From an uncultured Bacteroidales bacterium (GTDB taxonomy: Bacteria; Bacteroidota; Bacteroidia; Bacteroidales; WCHB1-69): a stretch of 64,000 nucleotides of DNA. How positions within the stretch are numbered: the first letter of the stretch is position 1; each line of letters begins with the position of its first letter. Shown piece by piece: positions 33,311 through 42,950 of this stretch. The translations under genes were made by a program, and so were the position numbers. The stretch is taken from the NCBI GenBank assembly GCA_900315705.1, contig ONAB01000006.1, positions 1 through 64,000 of the forward strand, read 5' to 3'. The notes beneath the pieces were generated by a model that had not been told where the DNA came from, ran no database searches, and saw nothing but the letters and a program-made list of their open reading frames with translations.

Positions 33311-36151
33311 CTACCGTATGATAGTCAGAGTTCCGTTGTAATTCACAGTTTTAGCCTTACCTTTGTAGTAAAAGCTGAAGTAATAGACGCCATCGGGCAG
33401 GTTGCTGCCGTCAAAAATCTGGGTGCCGGGCATCACTTGGCCATCCTTGGCGAAGGTGTCGTAATTGATGGCTTCGTACACTTTCTTGCCCCAGCGGTCG
33501 AAGATCTGAAGCTTGTTGTTGCGATAACGGTCAGGATCCTCGGCATTGATGCTGGTGTTCAGGTTTTCGATGGCGAAGACATCATTGAGATTGTCTCCAT
33601 TAGGCGTAATCACATTGGGGAATTTCAAGTCTTGCTCAATGACCACCGTGTGGGTGATTTCGCTGAAGCAGCCGGCCTCGGTCTCCACGCGGAACGTCAC
33701 GTCATAATCGCCCCAAGAGGTGTAGATATGCTGCGGGTTGAGGGAGGCGGAATCTACATTGCCATCATCGAAGTCCCAGAAGAAAGTGCTGCCGGGTTCC
33801 TGCATCACCGATGCGTCGGTATAGCTGTGGAATTCCACCAGACCGCCGTTCTCACTCATCAGGGAGATGTCGGGGTTAGCCTCGAACTCAGCGATAGGTT
33901 GGGAGTTCACTACAAAGTAGTTCCATTTGATCAGGGAGTCCTTGCAGCCGTCAGCGGTAGTCGCCTTCAGATAGACGGCGTAAGTGCCAGGCTCGTCGAT
34001 GACGAATGCAGGTTCTGGCAGGAGGGAGCTGTAGGCGAGGGTTCCGTCAAGGCGCAGAATCATCCACTCGAACTGCGCGCTGGTCGGCGTGGAGTTGTTC
34101 GTGAAGCGGACCGTCACCGGAGCACAGCCCACCGTGTCGCTGATATCAAAGTTAATTCTCGGTGCCTCAAACACACCCACGTGGATGGTGTCGCGGCCAT
34201 CGCAGGTAAGTGTGCCCGTGGCATTGGTAGTGGACACGTAGAGGATATAGTCGCCTTCAGAGAGGACGTATATTTCCTCGGTCTCATCACCCGTATTCCA
34301 TTGGTAAATAGTGTTGGGCTCATTATAGTCAGCACTGAGGGTAACCATATCGCCGTGGCAGATGTTGAAGTCGGGGCCAAGGTCGGGTTTCGGGCCAGGA
34401 GTAACGTTCAGCACCGTCGTCGTATCATAATGGCAGCCGTATTCATCAAACACACGGATGGTGTAGTGCAGTGTACCGGCAGTGTCAGGGACCACATAAT
34501 CGCCATCTGCGCCCGGTCCGATAAGGGCGGTGGAGTCCACCAGCACCTGATAGGACCAGTCTTGCGGCAACAGGGCAGGGTCAAGGGCCAACTCCCACTC
34601 GGTCACATAACCATCGTCAGCGCCCCAGCCATCGATAACGGTGACAGCCCAAGTACCGTTCAGCGGACAGCCGATAAGGGAGGAGAAGGGCTCGTCAGGG
34701 TGATAGACCTGCGTCATCGCCGCCACATTGGTGGAGTCAACCGCATTTTGGATGGAATAGTTGCCGATGCTGGCCGGGTGCATATTGACGGTCTCATACA
34801 CGTGTCCTTGACCAGCGGCGTATTGATAGCCATACACGTTGTTGTCGGACCAGCAGTAGTTCCAGGCTTCGCCCTGCGGGCCGGGAGTACAGCTACCGCC
34901 AGAGTCATCCCAAGCGCGGCCGAACCAGGCATAGGCCTGTGTGCCCGTAGTGACAGCCCAACCCCACGGAAGAGGAATGGTACCGGCACAGTTGGCGGAA
35001 CCAGAGGAACCATACTTACGCATAATCTTGGCCATCTGTCCACTAGGGCAGGTCAGACCGATAAAAATATCACCGATATAGGAGTGCTCAATCTTAATAC
35101 GAACATACAAGATGTCGGCAGCGCTTTGGATAGTGGCAGAAGGAGCGAAGGCCGTGAATGTGACCGGTGACTGATAGGCGCAGCCGTTACCGCAGTTAAT
35201 GCCGTCAGGCAGGTAGATGGTGTCACACACCTTCAGGGAGGTCATCTGCTCGCTTCCCACGGTATCCACCTGGACCGTGGATAGGTTGTCATAACCTGTC
35301 GAGATGTTAAGGGTCTGACCGGCACAGATTTCCGGCAGCGGAGCCAGTCCGCGAATGGGGTTCTGCGAAGTGCGCACACGGAAAATATAGGGCATCATCG
35401 ACTTGCAGCCGGCGCTGTCCTCGATATTGATGGCCACATCATAGCCGCGTCCCGGGGTGAAATAATAGTCCAGGACACTCAGTCCGACGCTGTCGATGGT
35501 CTCGAGGCCCAAATCCCAGCTGAAGCGGGAGGTGGGGTCGTTCTGGTTGTAGCTGAAGTTATTATCCGGATACACACCGTTCACCACCAAATGCACCGTG
35601 TCGTAGGGGCATACGTTGATGTAGTAGAAGCCATCGTCATCCACTTGGGGGTAATGGGAGGAGAGCAGGGAGTCGAGTTGCACCTCCACGCGCTGGCAGG
35701 GGGCCACGCAGTTGGCGTTGATGACGAATCCAGTGCCGTGGTCCGCGCCATCCGTGACGAACTTGAGCGTGATGGCACCGGAGGTGTTGGTCACCGTGGC
35801 CGCCAAGATGATGTTATTGGCGGAGATGGTGGCCACCACGTCGTTGTTCAGCGCCGCCAACAGCGGGGCTTGTTCGTTGAGGCCGTCATAGACAAACAAC
35901 GTGTCCGAAGAATGCACGTCAAAATCAGCCAGCACAATGGTAACCTGCACGCAGGCGGCCGACGTGTTATTGGAGTGGATAGTCAGCTTGTCGTTGCGGT
36001 TGGCCGTATAGTCGCCGTGCAGACCGCCGCAGTCGTAGATGACAAAGTCGCAACCCGTGCGGTCCATCGAGTCCACCATCGTGACGACTGTTTGAGCTTT
36101 AACGCCCCAGAAGGCACAAAGCATCGCCAGTAAAAAAAGTATCTTTTTCAT
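33311..36151 (-). CDS. T9SS type B surface protein with CUB, P-domain and PKD modules (paralog 2)
   Basis: 946 residues with signal peptide MKKILFLLAMLCAFWG. The domain order matches the gene at 30230: CUB-like (DTLFVYDG, GAITLKFVTDG), Cys-containing repeats (NCGNGCAYQSPVTF), P-domain-like (IGCPLNGTWAVTVIDGWGAD), PKD (FWDFDDGNVDSASL) and a type B C-terminal sorting domain (VITPNGDNLNDVFAIENL, DRWGKKVYEAINYDTF, LPDGVYYFSFYYKGK). Sequence similarity runs end to end, so the pair is a tandem duplication. It may be translated from the transcript of the small gene at 36182, which ends about 30 bp upstream. Surface role inferred. Confidence 0.95.
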   Translation of the reverse strand: MKKILFLLAMLCAFWGVKAQTVVTMVDSMDRTGCDFVIYDCGGLHGDYTANRNDKLTIHSNNTSAACVQVTIVLADFDVHSSDTLFVYDGLNEQAPLLAALNNDVVATISANNIILAATVTNTSGAITLKFVTDGADHGTGFVINANCVAPCQRVEVQLDSLLSSHYPQVDDDGFYYINVCPYDTVHLVVNGVYPDNNFSYNQNDPTSRFSWDLGLETIDSVGLSVLDYYFTPGRGYDVAINIEDSAGCKSMMPYIFRVRTSQNPIRGLAPLPEICAGQTLNISTGYDNLSTVQVDTVGSEQMTSLKVCDTIYLPDGINCGNGCAYQSPVTFTAFAPSATIQSAADILYVRIKIEHSYIGDIFIGLTCPSGQMAKIMRKYGSSGSANCAGTIPLPWGWAVTTGTQAYAWFGRAWDDSGGSCTPGPQGEAWNYCWSDNNVYGYQYAAGQGHVYETVNMHPASIGNYSIQNAVDSTNVAAMTQVYHPDEPFSSLIGCPLNGTWAVTVIDGWGADDGYVTEWELALDPALLPQDWSYQVLVDSTALIGPGADGDYVVPDTAGTLHYTIRVFDEYGCHYDTTTVLNVTPGPKPDLGPDFNICHGDMVTLSADYNEPNTIYQWNTGDETEEIYVLSEGDYILYVSTTNATGTLTCDGRDTIHVGVFEAPRINFDISDTVGCAPVTVRFTNNSTPTSAQFEWMILRLDGTLAYSSLLPEPAFVIDEPGTYAVYLKATTADGCKDSLIKWNYFVVNSQPIAEFEANPDISLMSENGGLVEFHSYTDASVMQEPGSTFFWDFDDGNVDSASLNPQHIYTSWGDYDVTFRVETEAGCFSEITHTVVIEQDLKFPNVITPNGDNLNDVFAIENLNTSINAEDPDRYRNNKLQIFDRWGKKVYEAINYDTFAKDGQVMPGTQIFDGSNLPDGVYYFSFYYKGKAKTVNYNGTLTIIR

Positions 36152-36181
36152 ACAAAAGGGTGATTATTAGCAAATTGAAAA

Positions 36182-36637
36182 TTATTTCAAACCATACATC
36201 TGGAGGTAGGCCTCCAGGTTTCTGTCAAATTGGGCCTTTGACAAAACAATGATATAAGCGCCGGTGTTGCCGAGCGGATAGACATTCTGTTTGTAGGGGT
36301 CCTGCTCCAAGTTGAAGTCATAGCGATTGATGCAGCCGCGAGCGATAATCTTCTGGTAATCGCAGCTCTTGCCAGACTTCACGTAGTTTTTCAGGTCGCC
36401 TTTCATCTTGTAAGTGCCCTCTTCCTCCGTCATCTTCATAGCCAAATAGCAATAGGATACGAGGTTACAATTCTCGCGCACCAGCTGGGCAGGATTATTG
36501 GCGCGGAGGTCGTTGATTTGGGATTCCGTCAACACTTCGTACAGCATCGGATCCACGTGGATGGGAGTGTTGGATTGTTGTGCAAATAAGCACACCGTGA
36601 AGAGCATCAATGCAGGAAGCAGAATAATTTTTTTCAT
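36182..36637 (-). CDS. Small secreted hypothetical protein
   Basis: 151 residues with a signal peptide (MKKIILLPALMLFTVCLFAQ). The mature part has two or three cysteines (NCNLVSYC, SCDYQKII, GCINRY) and no domain I can name. It lies about 30 bp upstream of the T9SS type B paralog 2. The -7 word TATATTTGC at 36671-36663 would serve both. Confidence 0.75.
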   Translation of the reverse strand: MKKIILLPALMLFTVCLFAQQSNTPIHVDPMLYEVLTESQINDLRANNPAQLVRENCNLVSYCYLAMKMTEEEGTYKMKGDLKNYVKSGKSCDYQKIIARGCINRYDFNLEQDPYKQNVYPLGNTGAYIIVLSKAQFDRNLEAYLQMYGLK

Positions 36638-36662
36638 ATTTAGGGTATTTTAATTCAAGGCT

Positions 36663-36671
36663 GCAAATATA
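36663..36671 (-). promoter_or_regulatory. -7 promoter element for the secreted protein and T9SS paralog 2
   Basis: TATATTTGC on the minus strand, 26 bp before the ATG at 36637, matching the word used by the other T9SS paralog. Confidence 0.55.
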
Positions 36672-36758
36672 AAAATTTTTTTTAAGCGACTGTTGCAAAA
36701 AAATCAACAGCCGACACCTTATAGATGCCAGTTTTCGCTTTTTTGTTACAAAAAAATA

Positions 36759-38651
36759 TCACATTTGTTTATTATCTGATAGCCAACGAATTACAGACTC
36801 AATTTGTTGTTCATCGTACTGTTTCGACAGTTTCTCGAATATGGATTTCGGAGTTTCACCCTCTTCTTTGGACATCTTCAATACAAGTTCGCGGAGTCCC
36901 TCCATCGCGGCTTCGTCGTCGCGGGTGCGTCTTCTGGAACGGCACACATCGCACCCCCCGCAAGGCGGGCTGTCGAGTTCCCCGAAATAGCGGAGGAGAG
37001 CCTGGCTCCGGCACACGTCATCCGACTGCACATACTGTCGCACGGCATCCAACCGTTCCTGCGCCTTGCGTTTCCGGTCCTCATACACTTGGGGGTCAAG
37101 ATAGAGATACCGCTCGTCCTGCCGATCCAGCGTGAAGATGAGCAACGGGATGTTGCTCTCCTGCTGATAGGCAAGCACATTGTGGGAACGAAGCGTGCGC
37201 AAATGCTCTACCGTCTCCTCAACAGAGATCTCGGCGCGCTGGGCCAACACCCGTTCGTCAATATTGACGTATTGAGTGAAAACACCCGCGTATGAACGCA
37301 ACAGAAGCACCACAAAATCAGCGAGGTCGGGATGCTGTTCCTCATAGTGGCGAAGCTGTTCATCGTTCATCTTGAAGTGTATCTGCGAGCAGTCGCGAAG
37401 ATGTTCGGAGAGAAGGAGCCAGCCCGCCTGTTCCAGGAGTTTCAAGGCATTGAAATACTGCACGGCATCCATCCCCATCCGCTGCGCGTGCTCATTGATA
37501 TAGAAGGGGAAAATGCTGTTCAGTCCCGCACCCATCTCGATGTAAAAATGCTGGCAGAGGTCGCGATAGACATCACGCACACGCTCAATAGGCGGGAAGG
37601 ACAGGGTGAAACTCCTTTGCAACTGGCGCAAATCGTATTCGTCGTAGAGCAGGATGGCGACAGCGGGTTTCTCGTCACGACCACCGCGGCCCGCCTCCTG
37701 GAAATAGGCTTCCAGGGAATCGGGCAGGTCGATGTGCACCACAAAGCGCACGTCAGGCTTGTCGATGCCCATCCCGAAGGCGTTGGTGGCGACGATGACA
37801 CGCGTCTTGCCGGTCATCCAGTCGTTCTGCTTCTGGTCGCGCAGGCGCGGGTCCAGGCCGGCGTGGTAATAGTCGGCGGTGATGCCGTGCTTGCAGAGGA
37901 ATTCGGCGGTCTCGGCCGTGCGGCGCCGGTTGCGCACATAGACGATGCCCGTGCCGGGATAACGCTCCATAATGCGAAGCATCCGGCCCAGCTTGTCGTC
38001 CTCCTTCACGACAAAATAGGTAAGATTGTCGCGTTTGAAACTCTTTTGGAACACATTGCGCTGCTTGAAGCCCAGCCGGAGCTGGATATCCTCCACCACC
38101 TCCGGCGTGGCGGTGGCGGTGAGGGCCAGCACCGGCACTTTCGGGAAAAGTTGCCGCAGCGTGGCAATCTGCAGGTAGGGCGGACGGAAATCGTAGCCCC
38201 ATTGCGAGATGCAGTGCGCCTCGTCCACGGCTATCATCTTGACAGGCATTCTCTTAAGGGCAACCTTGAAGTTCTCGGTCTGCAATCTTTCAGGCGACAC
38301 ATAGAGAAAGCGGAACTCAGGGTCGAACATCGCGTTGGAGAGGGCGTCCTCGATCTGGCTGTTGGTCATACCGGAGAAGATGGCGGCGGCCTTGATACCG
38401 CGCTCCCGCAGGTGGAGCACCTGGTCTTTCATCAGCGCGATGAGGGGCGACACCACGATGCAGAGTCCCCGCAGGGCGAGGGCGGGCACCTGGAAGCAGA
38501 TGGACTTGCCGCCGCCGGTGGGCAGCAGGGCCAGCGTGTCGCGCCCGTCCAGGACGGAGAGCACGATGTCCTCCTGCAAGGGGCGGAAAGAGTCGTAGCC
38601 CCAATACTGCTTCAACAATGCGCGGATTTCCGCCAATCGTGGATGTTCCAT
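36759..38651 (-). CDS. recQ: RecQ-family ATP-dependent DNA helicase
   Basis: 630 residues from the ATG at 38651 (MEHPRLAEIR). Walker A TGGGKS, motif II VDEAH, motif III LTATATP and motif VI QEAGRGGRD define the helicase core (about 1-340). The zinc-binding Cys motif, C..R..LLRYFGE with PPCGGCDVC, lies near residue 570, about 200 residues later than in E. coli RecQ. A helical and winged-helix-like region is inserted in between. No classical HRDC is evident. It unwinds recombination and repair intermediates. Divergent from the small lipoprotein gene at 38738. Confidence 0.95.
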   Translation of the reverse strand: MEHPRLAEIRALLKQYWGYDSFRPLQEDIVLSVLDGRDTLALLPTGGGKSICFQVPALALRGLCIVVSPLIALMKDQVLHLRERGIKAAAIFSGMTNSQIEDALSNAMFDPEFRFLYVSPERLQTENFKVALKRMPVKMIAVDEAHCISQWGYDFRPPYLQIATLRQLFPKVPVLALTATATPEVVEDIQLRLGFKQRNVFQKSFKRDNLTYFVVKEDDKLGRMLRIMERYPGTGIVYVRNRRRTAETAEFLCKHGITADYYHAGLDPRLRDQKQNDWMTGKTRVIVATNAFGMGIDKPDVRFVVHIDLPDSLEAYFQEAGRGGRDEKPAVAILLYDEYDLRQLQRSFTLSFPPIERVRDVYRDLCQHFYIEMGAGLNSIFPFYINEHAQRMGMDAVQYFNALKLLEQAGWLLLSEHLRDCSQIHFKMNDEQLRHYEEQHPDLADFVVLLLRSYAGVFTQYVNIDERVLAQRAEISVEETVEHLRTLRSHNVLAYQQESNIPLLIFTLDRQDERYLYLDPQVYEDRKRKAQERLDAVRQYVQSDDVCRSQALLRYFGELDSPPCGGCDVCRSRRRTRDDEAAMEGLRELVLKMSKEEGETPKSIFEKLSKQYDEQQIESVIRWLSDNKQM

Positions 38652-38658
38652 AACGGGT

Positions 38659-38716
38659 GCAAAAATACAAAAAACGGAGAGGCGCAACAGGGAAGCGAAA
38701 AAAATTGTATCTTTGC
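38659..38716. promoter_or_regulatory. Divergent promoter pair between recQ and the lipoprotein operon
   Basis: Minus strand: TATTTTTGC at 38667-38659, 8 bp before the recQ ATG. Plus strand: TATCTTTGC at 38708-38716, 22 bp before the ATG at 38738. The two lie about 40 bp apart. Confidence 0.55.
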
Positions 38717-38737
38717 CGCCTTTAAAAACTCAGCCTG

Positions 38738-38959
38738 ATGAATAAGCGTTCTCATTTATTCAGTACGTTGACGCTCCTTTTATGCGCCATTCTCATCGGA
38801 TTCACCTCCGTGTCTTGTTCCTCATCGAAGAGCACCACGCGGAAAAAGCCCTCGTACGCCAAAGGCCGGGATATGCGTCCGCGTTGGAACACCACCACCT
38901 CGACGCACCAAACCTATTATATCAAAAAACGCAAACCTCATAAGAGGTACAATCGTTAA
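38738..38959 (+). CDS. Small basic lipoprotein
   Basis: 73 residues. A signal peptide ends in the lipobox SVSC (near residue 27), followed by SSSKST and a strongly basic tail (Lys/Arg 30 percent or more). This composition is common in small Bacteroidetes lipoproteins that may contact peptidoglycan or LPS. It is 12 bp upstream of the M23/LysM gene and likely in one operon with it. Confidence 0.75.
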   Translation: MNKRSHLFSTLTLLLCAILIGFTSVSCSSSKSTTRKKPSYAKGRDMRPRWNTTTSTHQTYYIKKRKPHKRYNR

Positions 38960-38971
38960 CCCATTTTTTAT

Positions 38972-39931
38972 ATGAAGAGAAACAACCTGATAACCAACAT
39001 ATTCATCGTCTTAGTAATATCCTTCACCGCCGTCAGCACCTTATTCGCACAAGAAAACCACATACAATTCAGCGTCGTCAACGACACTGCACGCATTGAC
39101 AGCGCAATTCCCCAAGACTCTCTGGGCATTTTGGCTGGTGGCGATGACGAGTCTGACCTCGACAACGTTGACCACGGCGACGGGATGCTGTTCACCTATT
39201 TCACTTGGATGCCCGGCTACAGTCGTTACCAGAACTTTGACATCGTCCGCATCCACTACCGGCACACGGGGTCCGCTCCGCGCGACACGGTGGTGCTGAC
39301 CGGCTACCATCATCCGGCCAACTACCCGAAGACCTCCGATTACGGATGGCGTTGGCGCCGGATGCACCGTGGCGTTGACCTCGGCTATCCCGTGGGCACG
39401 CCCGTGGCCGCCGCCTTCGACGGTATGGTGCGCATCTCCAAGGGCAGCAACACCGGCGGCTATGGCAACCTTGTCGTCATCCGCCACGACAACGGCTTAG
39501 AGACCTACTACGCCCACCTCTCCCGACGTCTCGTCAACCCCGGCCAGATGGTCAAGGCCGGTGACATCATAGGCCTCGGCGGCAGCACTGGCCGCTCCAC
39601 GGGCCCCCATCTTCATTTCGAGATCCGCTATCTGGGTATCGACATCAACCCCAACAAGGTCATAGATTTTGAGAATTTCAAGACCAGGTTCGACACGCTT
39701 TACATCTCTGGCTATAGCGTTTCCACGCCGAACCCGCCCTCTCACGAGCAGCAGCAGGCGGCCGCAGCGAAGAAAGCCTCCACCTCTGGCGCCGTGTACT
39801 ACAAAGTGCGCAAGGGCGACAACCTGGGCCGCATCGCCCAGAAATATCACACCACCGTTTCCAAGATCAAGAAACTCAACCGTCTTAGAAGCGACTTCAT
39901 CCGCGAGGGCCAGCGCCTCCGCGTCCGATAG
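38972..39931 (+). CDS. M23 peptidase with C-terminal LysM
   Basis: 319 residues. A signal peptide (MKRNNLITNIFIVLVISFTAV) precedes a linker. The M23 domain has the zinc ligands in HRGVDLGYPVG and HLHFEIRY. YYAHLSRRLVNPGQMVKAGD is typical. A LysM domain ends the protein (YKVRKGDNLGRIAQKYHTT). Known members cleave peptidoglycan peptide bonds or act as regulators of amidases. All zinc ligands appear to be present, so it could be active. It lies in the periplasm. Confidence 0.94.
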   Translation: MKRNNLITNIFIVLVISFTAVSTLFAQENHIQFSVVNDTARIDSAIPQDSLGILAGGDDESDLDNVDHGDGMLFTYFTWMPGYSRYQNFDIVRIHYRHTGSAPRDTVVLTGYHHPANYPKTSDYGWRWRRMHRGVDLGYPVGTPVAAAFDGMVRISKGSNTGGYGNLVVIRHDNGLETYYAHLSRRLVNPGQMVKAGDIIGLGGSTGRSTGPHLHFEIRYLGIDINPNKVIDFENFKTRFDTLYISGYSVSTPNPPSHEQQQAAAAKKASTSGAVYYKVRKGDNLGRIAQKYHTTVSKIKKLNRLRSDFIREGQRLRVR

Positions 39932-39940
39932 CGTCCCCTT

Positions 39941-42196
39941 ATGGAACCTCCCGCCCTATCCGTATCTTCCCTGAGCCGCCACATCCTTGCAAGCATCTTG
40001 TGGCTTCTCCTCGTTTGGTTCCTCCCCCACCCTGCCATCGCCCAGACCTACTACGACTTCGGCTTCACACGACGGGCCGACATCCCGGTCTCCACATCCG
40101 CCGACACCCTCCCCGCACCCTGGGTCGGAGGCATCAACGGCGTGCGCTTCTCTGAAATGGACCTCGACCTCGACGGCACCCCGGACCTCGTCGCCTTCGA
40201 AAAGCACGGCAACCGCATCCTACCCTTTCTTCAAGAAAACGGCCGTTACCAATTCGCCCCGCAATACATACACCGGTTCCCTAAACTGCACGACTGGGCC
40301 ATCTTCCAAGACTACAACCAGGACGGCCAGGCCGACATCTTCACCTACGGATTGGCCGGCATCGCCGTCTATAAGAACATCTCCCAAGACTCGCTGGCCT
40401 TTGAGCTCGTCACCGAACAGCTGACCGCCTACTATTACAACGGATATGTCAACCTCTTCGCCTCACCCGACGACTATCCCGTCATCGAGGACATTGACGG
40501 CGACGGGCATCTCGACATCCTCAATTTCTGGGTGCTGGGCAAATATGTCCACCATCTTCGCAACCACAGCAGCAATCCCGAACTTTTCGACTTCCGGCTC
40601 GAAAGCGAGTGCTGGGGCCACTTTGCCGAGGCCGCCGACAACAACACCATCTCGCTCTTCACTGACTGTGACGACAAGCAGGGCGACGGGCCCACCCGCC
40701 ACGTGGGGTCCACGATGCTGCTCCACGACTTTGACAGCAACGGGCTCCCGGATTTGTTGGTGGGTGACATTGACTCGCCGCATCTTATCTTGCTCTCCAA
40801 CCACGGCACCGCCACGGATGCACGGATGACCGAGCAGGACACGGCCTTTCCCGCGGGCGCGCCCGTGACCCTCTACTCAATGCCCGCCCCCGCGGCGGTC
40901 ACCCTTCCCGGACAGGCAACGCCCTCCCTCCTCGTGTCGCCCGCCGACCCATCCTTGACCAAATCGCAAGACCATCACAGCGTGTGGCGCTACGACTACG
41001 ACTCGTTGCTGCTGCAATACGCCCTCGTGCAGACCAACTTCCTGCAAGAGGAGATGCTCGATGTGGGCAGCGGCTGCCGCCCCGTGCTCTATGACTGGGA
41101 CCAAGACGGGCTTCTTGACCTCTTCCTCGCCAACTACGGCAGCTTCGACAGTGCCCGTACGGTCAACGGATTCCTCACCTCCTCGTTTTCATCCTCTATA
41201 CAATATTATAATAATGTAGGAACCGCCGAGCGGCCCGCCTTCCAACTCCGCGACGATGATTTCGGTTCGCTCAAGGGGCGCAACTTTCAGGCCCTGCACC
41301 CCACCTTCGGCGACCTCACCGGCGACGGGCAGCCCGATATGCTCTGCGGACAGCGCGACGGCACGCTGCTGCTGGTCAGCCACAGCCGATTGACAACGCC
41401 CACAACGGCCACCTCCAATGCAGGGATTACCGAGCACTACCAGAACATTGACGCGGGCGACTTCAGCGCACCGCAATTGTTCGACCTTGATGGTGACGGG
41501 CGCCTTGACCTGGTCATCGGCAACCGGCGGGGAGTGTTAAGCTACTATCGAGACGAGAGCACCTCTGGGGTGCCCCAGTTTGTGTACGTCACCGACACGC
41601 TGGGCGGCGTGGATGTGCGCAACTTTGAACTCTCCTATTTCGGGCACAGCGTGCCCTGCCTTTTCCGCGACCCGCAGCGTGGCACCGTGCTCCTGTGCGG
41701 CAGCGAACAGGGCAGCATCTTCTACTACAACCACATTGACAACAACTTGGAAGGCACCTTCACCCTGGCGGAGCACAATCTCGCCGAGGAGGTGGAGGGC
41801 AAGGCCATCCCCTTCCGCGAAGGCATCCGCACCGGCGTGGCCGTAGCGGATCTCAATGGTGACGGACTACCCGATATGCTCGTGGGCAACTACGCCGGCG
41901 GGTGCGCCTACTTTGAGGGGAGCACGCCCCTGCCGCACGGCATTGCCGAACGCCTTCCCGACATCGACATACGCCTCTACCCCAACCCCACCACTGGTGT
42001 CGTGCATATCCGCACCGATGGCCCCGACATCCGCCGCATCACCCTCTATAACATCCACGGACAGCGATTGGCTGCCCAAGCGCCGAACAGTTCCTCCTGC
42101 ACGATGAACCTGACCACACGGCCGGCAGGCCTCTATATCATCCAAGTGGAAACCGAAAAGGGGGCTACCACAAAACGAATTGCGATTACAAGGTAA
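39941..42196 (+). CDS. T9SS type A protein with FG-GAP/VCBS-like repeats
   Basis: 751 residues. The N terminus has a hydrophobic signal ending near AIAQ. Repeats of the type D.D.DG.xDLV.F (DLDGTPDLVAF, DYNQDGQADIF, DGDGHLDILNF, DFDSNGLPDLLVGD, DLDGDGRLDLVIGN, DLNGDGLPDMLVGN) form an FG-GAP-like calcium-binding propeller. The C terminus is a type A sorting domain (YPNPTTGVVHIR, NIHGQRL, PAGLYIIQV, then GATTKRI). It follows the M23 gene by 9 bp. Surface anchoring is inferred from the sorting domain. Confidence 0.94.
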   Translation: MEPPALSVSSLSRHILASILWLLLVWFLPHPAIAQTYYDFGFTRRADIPVSTSADTLPAPWVGGINGVRFSEMDLDLDGTPDLVAFEKHGNRILPFLQENGRYQFAPQYIHRFPKLHDWAIFQDYNQDGQADIFTYGLAGIAVYKNISQDSLAFELVTEQLTAYYYNGYVNLFASPDDYPVIEDIDGDGHLDILNFWVLGKYVHHLRNHSSNPELFDFRLESECWGHFAEAADNNTISLFTDCDDKQGDGPTRHVGSTMLLHDFDSNGLPDLLVGDIDSPHLILLSNHGTATDARMTEQDTAFPAGAPVTLYSMPAPAAVTLPGQATPSLLVSPADPSLTKSQDHHSVWRYDYDSLLLQYALVQTNFLQEEMLDVGSGCRPVLYDWDQDGLLDLFLANYGSFDSARTVNGFLTSSFSSSIQYYNNVGTAERPAFQLRDDDFGSLKGRNFQALHPTFGDLTGDGQPDMLCGQRDGTLLLVSHSRLTTPTTATSNAGITEHYQNIDAGDFSAPQLFDLDGDGRLDLVIGNRRGVLSYYRDESTSGVPQFVYVTDTLGGVDVRNFELSYFGHSVPCLFRDPQRGTVLLCGSEQGSIFYYNHIDNNLEGTFTLAEHNLAEEVEGKAIPFREGIRTGVAVADLNGDGLPDMLVGNYAGGCAYFEGSTPLPHGIAERLPDIDIRLYPNPTTGVVHIRTDGPDIRRITLYNIHGQRLAAQAPNSSSCTMNLTTRPAGLYIIQVETEKGATTKRIAITR

Positions 42197-42209
42197 TTTG
42201 AAAAAAGTG

Positions 42210-42218
42210 TATCTTTGC
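42210..42218 (+). promoter_or_regulatory. -7 promoter element for the DUF4230 operon
   Basis: TATCTTTGC about 120 bp upstream of the DUF4230 gene, directly after the T9SS gene's stop. Confidence 0.5.
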
Positions 42219-42339
42219 ACAAGCTAAAAAGAAGCATTCATATTACTCTATGAACGCTAAAACATCATACTCTGTTAGAATCTTGCGCATATTGGATGCT
42301 ATATCCCACCTATTACCACCTTGAATAAAACAGGAATTT

Positions 42340-42939
42340 ATGAATCGGAAACACTGGATACTTTTAGCCATCAGCATCTTGACATTACTGACAGTAATCT
42401 GCTGGCCCGCAAAAAAAATCGACAAGAAATCGCCCACCGCGAGCGAGATTGTGGGACTGTTGCAGGAACAATCGCAACTGGCCTCTACTGAAGTGACCAT
42501 CCGTAAGATGGGGGTTTACAACTCTGAGACGCAGCTGGTCACCCTGAACCCCTCCAAATGGAAACTGGGCAATCGTCTCTGCGTCATCCCCGTGGATGTG
42601 AAGATCCGCTATGGCATCAACCTCGCCGAACTCTCCGAAAAGGACATTCATATTATAGGCAATGACACCGTCGAGATAAGACTTCCGAAAGCGAGGATCA
42701 TCGACAAGTCTTTCGTACCCTACACCAACAAAGACGAGATCGTGGTAATCTCCACCGGTTTACGCGACAATGTGGGAGAAACCACCATCCAGAAAATCAA
42801 GACTATGGCTTTCGAGGAGGTTATCAAGCAGGACAAAGACATTCAGGAACAATTATCCAAACAGCTTACCCACAACACTGAAACGGTATTCACTTCAATG
42901 TTGGAAGCCATCGGCCTACACCCCGTATTCATTCACTAA
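42340..42939 (+). CDS. DUF4230 protein (first of two)
   Basis: 199 residues. One N-terminal membrane segment (WILLAISILTLLTVICW) and a periplasmic part with VTIRKMGVY, VDVKIRYGINLAEL and LPKARIID, the DUF4230 pattern. Function of the family is unknown. It is followed 11 bp later by a second, more divergent DUF4230 gene. The pair is probably co-expressed and may form a heteromeric envelope complex, which is inference. Confidence 0.85.
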   Translation: MNRKHWILLAISILTLLTVICWPAKKIDKKSPTASEIVGLLQEQSQLASTEVTIRKMGVYNSETQLVTLNPSKWKLGNRLCVIPVDVKIRYGINLAELSEKDIHIIGNDTVEIRLPKARIIDKSFVPYTNKDEIVVISTGLRDNVGETTIQKIKTMAFEEVIKQDKDIQEQLSKQLTHNTETVFTSMLEAIGLHPVFIH

Positions 42940-42950
42940 GACCCTCCATT

